Below are positions 1 to 4,704 of a stretch of 13,143 nt of DNA, piece by piece. Origin of the DNA: RUG13091 sp963619935 (GTDB taxonomy: Bacteria > Bacillota_I > Bacilli_A > RFN20 > CAG-826); NCBI GenBank assembly GCA_963619935.1, contig CAVEYA010000025.1, positions 1 to 13,143 of the forward strand, in the 5' to 3' direction. The notes under the pieces were generated by a model. It searched no databases and was not told the origin of the DNA. It was given only the letters and a program-made list of their open reading frames with translations. A program made the position numbers and the translations under genes. Numbering within the stretch: position 1 is the stretch's first letter; the number at the start of each line of letters is the position of its first letter.

Positions 1-544
1 CTTCTTGAAAGATGATTGGGTTACGGGCAATTTGAGAATAAAGCGTTTTTAACTCTTCTTTATTCTTTACTAAATAAACGCCTTCGCCTAAAGAACCATA
101 AACTTTTTTCACAATCATTGGAAAGCCAAGTTCTTTAATCACATCATCTAAGAAACGATAGTTCTCTTCTTTTAAATCAGTGTAGATTAATGGACCAGAA
201 ATAGTTTTAGGCATTCTAATTCCGTGATTCGCGCACGCAATAAAGGTGAGCATTTTATCATCACATAATTTAATGAAGTCCGCTTTATTAAATAAACGAT
301 AACCAGCTTTTTCTAATAATCTTGCTAAATAGATATCTTTATCTAAATAAAATACAAAATCAGCGTGAGGTAATTTAATCTTCACATTACTATCTTCAAT
401 AACCGCTAAAGAGCCATCATTAATATNNNNNNNNNNAATATATACTTCTAAAGGAATATTTCTCTTAGCAAATTCTTCTTTAAAACGATCAATTTTATAC
501 TGATTATGACCAATATTTTGATTAACAATAATAATTCCGTTCAT
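1..544 (-). CDS. RimK-type ATP-grasp ligase, 5' part (3' end outside window)
   Basis: The frame starts at ATG 544 (MNGIIIVNQNIGHNQ) and stays open to the left edge, so about 181 N-terminal codons are present and the C-terminal part is missing. Visible marks of the RimK/glutamate-ligase branch of ATP-grasp enzymes are the pre-ATP-grasp segment DFVLYLDKDIYLARLLE, then LFNKADFIKLCDDKMLTF, and the nucleotide-binding stretch GFPMIVKKVYGSLGEGVYLV followed by NPIIFQE. Family members join an amino acid to a carboxylate using ATP; the substrate cannot be told here. Ten Ns (427-436) interrupt the gene, but the frame is the same on both sides. No SD precedes the ATG, and a TATAAT lies close upstream, so the leader may be very short. 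The gene follows degV but is separated from it by a terminator, so it is probably its own transcription unit. Confidence 0.8.
   Translation of the reverse strand, partial: MNGIIIVNQNIGHNQYKIDRFKEEFAKRNIPLEVYIXXXXINDGSLAVIEDSNVKIKLPHADFVFYLDKDIYLARLLEKAGYRLFNKADFIKLCDDKMLTFIACANHGIRMPKTISGPLIYTDLKEENYRFLDDVIKELGFPMIVKKVYGSLGEGVYLVKNKEELKTLYSQIARNPIIFQE
427..436. other. Assembly gap of 10 Ns
   Basis: Ten undetermined bases lie inside the RimK-like gene. Thirty-six codons precede the gap on the minus strand; 10 Ns plus the next two bases make exactly four codons, and the frame continues (INDGSLAVIED). The gap length is therefore either true or wrong by a multiple of three. Confidence 0.99.
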
Positions 545-565
545 ATAAATATGATAAACAATTAA

Positions 566-571
566 ATTATA
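566..571 (-). promoter_or_regulatory. Candidate -10 box (TATAAT) for the RimK-like gene
   Basis: A perfect TATAAT sits on the minus strand 21 bases before the ATG at 544, which would leave a leader of about 14 nt. The -35 position 17 bp upstream (TTTTAT, 594-589) is poor and lies in the T-tract of the degV terminator. This is a sequence match only. Confidence 0.35.
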
Positions 572-589
572 AAATACACTTTTATTTTA

Positions 590-634
590 TAAAAAGAAAA
601 GACCAATGTAACTTGGTGTTAACATTTGGTCTTA
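590..634 (-). terminator. Rho-independent terminator of the degV gene
   Basis: Read on the minus strand, AAGACCAAATGT (633-622) pairs with ACATTGGTCTT (609-599), leaving one bulged base and a 12-nt loop. It is followed by a T-rich run (TTTCTTTTT). It starts about 14 bases after the degV stop codon. Confidence 0.85.
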
Positions 635-647
635 TCCAAGGAGTAAT

Positions 648-1544
648 TTATTTACCGTCGCCTTCAAAGCGAGTAACTTCTTTACCAACACAGAATGTCG
701 CTATGACACCTGGGCCACAGGTTGTGCCAACGATAGGCCCAATCCATGTAATACGAGCAGGAATATTAAGTTCTTCTTCAATTCTCTTCTTTAATGCTTC
801 TGCTCTTTCTAACGCCATACCTTGTCCGATAACAACTTCATCACATTTATCTTTTTCTAAAGTATTTTTCACACCAAGGAATAATTCATCCAAAGATTGT
901 TTTGTGCCTTTAGCTTTCTTAATAACAAAGTTATTACCTTTGCGGTCAGAGATGAAGATTGGTTTAACGCCAATGATGTTACCAAAGAAAGCAGCAGCCC
1001 CTTTAATACGGCCAGCAGCTTTTAAATAGTTGAGTGTGTCAACAGTTGCGAATTGGTTATAGAAAAATTTATTAGCTTCACACCAAGCAGCAACTTCTTC
1101 AATACTCTTGCCTTCTTTTTGTTGTTTAGCAGCACCTAACGCTAATAAGCCTTCACCAACACTGCCTAATAATGAATCAACAGCGAGAATTTTACGATCT
1201 TTAAAATCTTCTAATAATGTTGGTTTAGCAATTGTTTCTAAAACATTGACAGAACCACTTAAAGCAGATGAACAAGCAATATATAAAATATCAAAGCCTT
1301 TTTCTAACCAAGGAGTGAAACAATTCACAAATTCCGTGACAGCAACTTGTGTGGTTTTCACTTTCTTGCCGGCCTTTAACCAACCATAAAATTCTTCTGG
1401 GGTATAATCAACCCAGTCCAAATCAGCGCGTTTTTCTTCTCCATCGACCACTAATCCCATGTGGACGTATTCCACGCCATATTCTTTTCTTATTTCAGTA
1501 CTTAAATCTGAACAAGAATCTGTAAAAATTACGAATTTACCCAT
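648..1544 (-). CDS. DegV-family fatty-acid-binding (FakB-like) protein
   Basis: This 298-aa protein has the full length of the DegV/FakB family, whose members hold a fatty acid for phosphorylation by the kinase FakA. The family outline is present: TDSCSDL at 8-14, SSALSGS at 92-98, LNYLKAAGRI at 171-180, GVKPIF at 192-197 and a C-terminal GPIVGTTCGPG at 269-279. The start is set by GGAGG at the right distance before ATG 1544; an earlier in-frame ATG (1559) lies on the SD itself and is rejected. Several positions usually contacting the acyl carboxylate differ: the TSQPS motif is TTQVA (64-68), the usual Arg after the strand at 206-211 appears as Lys212, and the HxGPG histidine is Thr275. It may bind another ligand or bind differently. 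It appears monocistronic, with its own terminator. No fakA is in the window. Confidence 0.92.
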   Translation of the reverse strand: MGKFVIFTDSCSDLSTEIRKEYGVEYVHMGLVVDGEEKRADLDWVDYTPEEFYGWLKAGKKVKTTQVAVTEFVNCFTPWLEKGFDILYIACSSALSGSVNVLETIAKPTLLEDFKDRKILAVDSLLGSVGEGLLALGAAKQQKEGKSIEEVAAWCEANKFFYNQFATVDTLNYLKAAGRIKGAAAFFGNIIGVKPIFISDRKGNNFVIKKAKGTKQSLDELFLGVKNTLEKDKCDEVVIGQGMALERAEALKKRIEEELNIPARITWIGPIVGTTCGPGVIATFCVGKEVTRFEGDGK

Positions 1545-1592
1545 AATTAATACCTCCATAAACTAATATCTCATATTTTGAATATCTTTGCT

Positions 1593-1612
1593 AAAAAGTT
1601 TTTAATAAAACT
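1593..1612 (-). terminator. Weak candidate terminator after the kinase/ATP-grasp operon
   Basis: On the minus strand AGTTTT (1612-1607), loop ATTA and AAAACT (1602-1597) form a perfect but AT-only-plus-one-GC stem, followed by TTTT. It lies 45 bases after the 46-aa ORF. The low stability makes it uncertain. Confidence 0.35.
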
Positions 1613-1613
1613 G

Positions 1614-1625
1614 TTACACTTGTAA
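1614..1625. repeat. Palindrome TTACA-CT-TGTAA upstream of degV
   Basis: A perfect 5-bp inverted repeat with a 2-bp centre lies about 70 bp upstream of the degV start and just after the preceding operon. The short spacer suits a dimeric repressor site better than an RNA hairpin, but a 12-bp AT-rich palindrome can arise by chance. Confidence 0.3.
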
Positions 1626-1657
1626 GAATTTGTTATAAATATAAAGAAAAGTGCTCA

Positions 1658-1798
1658 TTAAGCTCCATCGATATGTCGATCACAAATCGGAATATCTTTC
1701 TTATCTTTTCTTTCTTTTTCGCGTTCATTAAACATATCGATATCTTCACCAGTCCAATATCTTTTTTTATTACGATGACGACGATATTTATTTTCCAT
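1658..1798 (-). CDS. 46-aa basic small protein, coupled to the ATP-grasp gene
   Basis: I read this ORF directly: it opens MENKYRRHRNKKRYWTGEDI and ends CDRHIDGA before TAA. Its ATG shares one base with the stop of the ATP-grasp gene (TAATG), the classic arrangement for termination-reinitiation, and there is no separate SD apart from sequence inside the upstream gene. The product is highly charged: 14 Lys/Arg, seven of them between residues 4 and 13, against 11 Asp/Glu. There is no signal peptide, membrane segment or CxxC pair (one Cys, at 39). I do not recognise the family. The basic N-terminus could bind nucleic acid, or the protein could be a partner of the enzymes encoded before it. It is the last gene of the operon. 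The overlap and lack of shadowing by another gene support it; the short length is the main doubt. Confidence 0.6.
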   Translation of the reverse strand: MENKYRRHRNKKRYWTGEDIDMFNEREKERKDKKDIPICDRHIDGA

Positions 1799-2994
1799 TA
1801 TTTTTGTTCCTCAACATAATTTCTAAAATTATTCATTTCTTCTAAAGAAGAAAACTTCGCCATATAATAAATATTGCCCATGGCTCCTGATAAAACATCA
1901 GGATAACGACCATGACAACATATATTATTTTTAAAAATATCTAATATTTCTTGCTCGCTATGGACATAATGATGTTCATCTCTTCTTGAAGCACATGCTG
2001 CATAGTAATGTGGATAAATATCTTTTTGTCTATTTTCATTAAACGCAATGACGTCCGCATATATTTCATACACACTAATGGAATTAGCAAAATTAATTAA
2101 GTCAGGAGTAAAGCCGCCTGCTGGACGCATATTAGTTTCTAAGGCCACTATTTCATCTTTCTTAGCTAAACCTTTAATAGTTTTAGTTAATCGGAAGAAT
2201 TCTAAATGGAAGAATCTCTTCTTTACTTTGAAAGCCTTAATAACTTTACGACCAATATCTTCTAAATCACTTGGTACATGTGGCTCAGTATAATAAAAGA
2301 CATCACGATGTTCTTTCACCACATCAGAAATAGATGGTGGGAAGAAGTTTGTTGCGCAGAAAACAACATTACTTTGATCGTCACATATTCCATCAAAAGA
2401 AATAATGTTACCAGTGACAAATTGTTCACAAATATATGTCACATTTGCGGACTTTTTCATAAAAAAATCATCTAAATCAGCAAGATTATTAATTTTAAAG
2501 TCACCTTCCGCACCGACACCTATGTCTGGTTTAATAAAAACTGGATAGCCAACTTCATCAATAAACTTTAAGGCATTTTCTTTTGTGTCAATTAATATCC
2601 ATTTAGCCACTTTTGCCCCAGCTTCTAAATAGCAAGTTTTCATCATTGATTTATGTTGATAAACGTTAATTTCTTTACCAACTGGACCAGTTGTAATATT
2701 AAATATTTCTCTTAACTTAGCGTCTTTCTCCAACCAATATTCATTATTACTTTCAAGATAATCAATATGACCGTATTTATCATTAAAATATTGAACAGCT
2801 TTAACCTCATTTTCAAAATTATCCATGTCGTAACATAGATAATATTCAGTGAGATTTTCCTTTAATTCATTTGGCAAATTATCATAAGGACAATCTCCCA
2901 CTCCAAGGACCTTAAATCCTCTTTCTTTTAAAGCTTTGACAAAGCGATAATAAGTGGACGGGAAATGAGGAGAAATAAAGATGAAATTTGGCAT
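1798..2994 (-). CDS. Stand-alone ATP-grasp enzyme (carboxylate ligase type)
   Basis: This 398-aa protein has the layout of biotin-carboxylase/CPSase-like ATP-grasp enzymes. An N-terminal Rossmann-like domain (MPNFIFISPHFPSTYYRF) comes first, then the ATP-grasp fold with Lys155 in YPVFIKP, the glycine loop GVGAEG, the hinge ICEQFVTG, FFHLEFF, and the metal-binding E286-x-N288-x-R290 in LETNMRPAGG. All catalytic residues expected of an active ligase seem present; the acyl and amine substrates are unknown. ATG 2994 is preferred because the protein begins like its relatives there; a TTG at 3006 lies too close to the AGAGG upstream and overlaps the kinase stop. Only 5 bases separate it from the FGGY kinase stop, and its own stop overlaps the 46-aa ORF, so the three genes are probably cotranscribed. 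No biotin-carrier or transporter gene accompanies it. Confidence 0.85.
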   Translation of the reverse strand: MPNFIFISPHFPSTYYRFVKALKERGFKVLGVGDCPYDNLPNELKENLTEYYLCYDMDNFENEVKAVQYFNDKYGHIDYLESNNEYWLEKDAKLREIFNITTGPVGKEINVYQHKSMMKTCYLEAGAKVAKWILIDTKENALKFIDEVGYPVFIKPDIGVGAEGDFKINNLADLDDFFMKKSANVTYICEQFVTGNIISFDGICDDQSNVVFCATNFFPPSISDVVKEHRDVFYYTEPHVPSDLEDIGRKVIKAFKVKKRFFHLEFFRLTKTIKGLAKKDEIVALETNMRPAGGFTPDLINFANSISVYEIYADVIAFNENRQKDIYPHYYAACASRRDEHHYVHSEQEILDIFKNNICCHGRYPDVLSGAMGNIYYMAKFSSLEEMNNFRNYVEEQK

Positions 2995-2999
2995 AATGA

Positions 3000-4556
3000 T
3001 TAACAATACCTCTTATCAAATTTCTTTAAATCTTTATATACATCTTTTAGTTGTGGGAACATCTTCAAATAAACCTTCTTATAAAGATATTCATATTTTT
3101 GATTTGCTACTTCATTAGGAGAGAAGGTTGTTGTTTGATGCACCATATGACTAATAGCATCTTCTACACTAGAGAAAGTACCTCTCGCTAAGAAGACCGC
3201 GATTGCAGCCCCTAATGATGTAGTTTCAAAAGTCTGCACTCTAGAGACTGGTAAGCCAAAGATATCCGCGGTAATTTGGCATATCGCATCGCTTTGCGAA
3301 CCACCACCAGAAATCATTAATCTTTTTACCCTATGTTTTTGTGATTTCTCAATACCTTCTAATCCTTCTCTTAAGGCATATGCAATACCTTCGATAATCG
3401 CACGATATAAATGGTTTCTTGTATGTACATCAGAGAAGCCAATAATTGCCCCTTTCGCTAAAGGACGAGAAAGTCCTGGTCCCCAATATGGTTGAAGGAC
3501 TAAGCCATCACTACCAGGAGCAATATTATTTAAGGAAGAATTAAGAATTTCTTCGACTGCTAATTTTTGTAATTTAGCTTCATCTAATAATTCCGAAGCA
3601 AAGTTTTTAGAAAACCAAGTTAACATCCAATATCCACGATAAACTTGCACTTCCATATTGTTCCATCCAGGAACTGCTGCTGGATAGGCTGGTAAAAACT
3701 TCTCTGGTTCATGGTAGCGTCTATTAGACACTTCAATTGTTGAAGCAGTACCGTAAGAAATTGCTCCAACACTTTTATCTAAAGCGCCTAAACCAATTGT
3801 TTCACAAGCTTTATCTGATCCAGTTGCATAGACTGGAATGCCTAAAGGCAAACCACATTCAGTTGCGACTTCATCACTAATATTACCAATAATTTCACCT
3901 GGCATTTTTAATTCACATAATAAGCGATTAGGAATGCCAAAAATTCTTCCTTTTAAAGCGCCTTCTTTATACCATTTTCTTTTCTTAAAATGGATTGGAT
4001 AATGACCAGTCATACTAGCTGCACTGTCAGCAAGTACACCAGTTAATTTATATGTTAAAAAAGTAGAGATATTGACATATTTTTTAGTTTTGGACCAGTT
4101 ATCTGGTTCGTTTTCTTTTAACCAATGGGCAACCGTTCTTCTTCTATTTAATTCAATTGTATTGGTCATACCCACTATTTTGAAGGCTAAGCGATGTAAT
4201 ATTGGCAAGCTCTCTTTAGCTTCCGCCATACGTTGGTCAAGCCAAAGAATACATGGTCTAACTGGTTCATAGTTTTCATCTAATTGGACAGATGAATCTC
4301 TAAAGGTAGTAACTGTTGCGCCAACAATGTTTTTAGTTAAAACAGGATGTTCCTTACATAGAGTAGTTAAACACTCTTTAGCGTAGTTCCAATATAAATA
4401 AGGATCTTGTTCGGCATATCCTTTATTAGTAGAAAAATAAACAGGTTCATAATGCTTTTTAATAATTGCTTTAATTGTGCCTTTATTATCAATCAACGCT
4501 GTTCTCACAGATTGAGTGCCGAAATCGAGAGTTAATACTAATTCATCTTTTGCCAT
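3000..4556 (-). CDS. FGGY-family carbohydrate kinase, substrate unknown
   Basis: The product is 518 aa, normal for the FGGY family (xylulokinase, glycerol kinase, ribulokinase and relatives), which transfer phosphate from ATP to a sugar or polyol. Visible are the N-terminal phosphate loop LTLDFGTQSVRTALID, the hinge CILWLDQRM, the candidate catalytic base Asp248 in TGSDKACETIG, and the C-terminal adenosine motif MISGGGSQSDAICQITADIF with SLGAAIAVFLARG. The start is ATG 4556, with AGGTGG seven bases before it; the upstream ATG 4580 is rejected because the SD lies downstream of it. It is first in a three-gene operon with an ATP-grasp ligase, an unusual partner for a sugar kinase; no isomerase, transporter or regulator typical of sugar catabolism is adjacent. 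It is divergent from ppdK, with overlapping promoters. The substrate cannot be assigned from motifs. Confidence 0.9.
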   Translation of the reverse strand: MAKDELVLTLDFGTQSVRTALIDNKGTIKAIIKKHYEPVYFSTNKGYAEQDPYLYWNYAKECLTTLCKEHPVLTKNIVGATVTTFRDSSVQLDENYEPVRPCILWLDQRMAEAKESLPILHRLAFKIVGMTNTIELNRRRTVAHWLKENEPDNWSKTKKYVNISTFLTYKLTGVLADSAASMTGHYPIHFKKRKWYKEGALKGRIFGIPNRLLCELKMPGEIIGNISDEVATECGLPLGIPVYATGSDKACETIGLGALDKSVGAISYGTASTIEVSNRRYHEPEKFLPAYPAAVPGWNNMEVQVYRGYWMLTWFSKNFASELLDEAKLQKLAVEEILNSSLNNIAPGSDGLVLQPYWGPGLSRPLAKGAIIGFSDVHTRNHLYRAIIEGIAYALREGLEGIEKSQKHRVKRLMISGGGSQSDAICQITADIFGLPVSRVQTFETTSLGAAIAVFLARGTFSSVEDAISHMVHQTTTFSPNEVANQKYEYLYKKVYLKMFPQLKDVYKDLKKFDKRYC

Positions 4557-4617
4557 AGTTATACCACCTAGGAATATCATACATAATACTACAAATTGGC
4601 TTTTTTATAGAAAAATA

Positions 4618-4646
4618 ATTATAGTTTTATTGCGCTCGTGTGCTAA
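4618..4646 (-). promoter_or_regulatory. Candidate promoter of the FGGY kinase operon
   Basis: On the minus strand TTAGCA (4646-4641, four of six bases of the -35 consensus) is followed after exactly 17 bp by a perfect TATAAT (4623-4618). The leader would be about 55 nt, ending in AGGTGG before ATG 4556. Confidence 0.5.
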
Positions 4647-4656
4647 TATATACACG
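4637..4656. promoter_or_regulatory. Inverted repeat CGTGT-N10-ACACG across both promoters
   Basis: The 5-bp arms at 4637-4641 and 4652-4656 are one helical turn and a half apart (centre to centre 15 bp) and bracket the -10 of ppdK and the -35 of the kinase operon. The placement suits an operator able to block both directions. No regulator gene is adjacent, so the factor is unknown. Confidence 0.4.
4642..4649 (+). promoter_or_regulatory. Candidate extended -10 promoter of ppdK
   Basis: TGC-TAATAT carries the TGn extension before a near-consensus -10, which can make up for the poor -35 (about 4621-4626, ATAGTT). Transcription would begin near 4656, giving a leader of about 50 nt. Confidence 0.45.
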
Positions 4657-4683
4657 CTGGTGTAAACGTATAGACGTTTGCAC
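4651..4683 (+). other. Two alternative hairpins in the ppdK leader
   Basis: GTGTAAACGT (4660-4669) pairs with ACGTTTGCAC (4674-4683) around loop ATAG: ten pairs including one U-G. A smaller stem TACAC (4651-4655) / GTGTA (4660-4664) around GCTG uses the same bases 4660-4664, so the two cannot form together. The large stem ends 10 bases before AGGAGG. No U-tract follows, so it is not a terminator; it could protect the 5' end or modulate initiation. Confidence 0.5.
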
Positions 4684-4704
4684 AATGCCTACAGGAGGAA
4701 TTAT

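Noticed and set aside
1545..1559. Longer DegV start (MEVLI before MGKFV)
   Set aside because: The upstream ATG overlaps the GGAGG that serves the next ATG; family alignment begins at MGKFVIFTDS.
1565..1594. degV promoter TTAGCA-N18-GATATT
   Set aside because: The -10 matches only four of six and the region is AT-rich throughout; too weak to list as a feature, although some promoter must exist nearby.
1667..1741. Inverted pair ATCGATATGT / ACATATCGAT as a hairpin
   Set aside because: The arms are 55 bases apart and fall on the codons for RHIDG and DIDMF of the small ORF, so chance similarity of codons explains them.
4557..4580. Upstream ATG for the FGGY kinase (MIFLGGIT extension)
   Set aside because: The AGGTGG SD lies inside that extension and points to ATG 4556; no SD fits the earlier ATG.
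4638..4652. CcpN-type operator before ppdK (TGTGCTAATATA)
   Set aside because: CcpN is a known gluconeogenic regulator, but the match to its consensus as I recall it needs an inserted base and no ccpN gene is adjacent.
4678..4704. TTG start adding nine residues to PPDK
   Set aside because: The TTG lies in the leader hairpin with no SD, while ATG 4705 has a well-spaced AGGAGG and the family-typical N-terminus.
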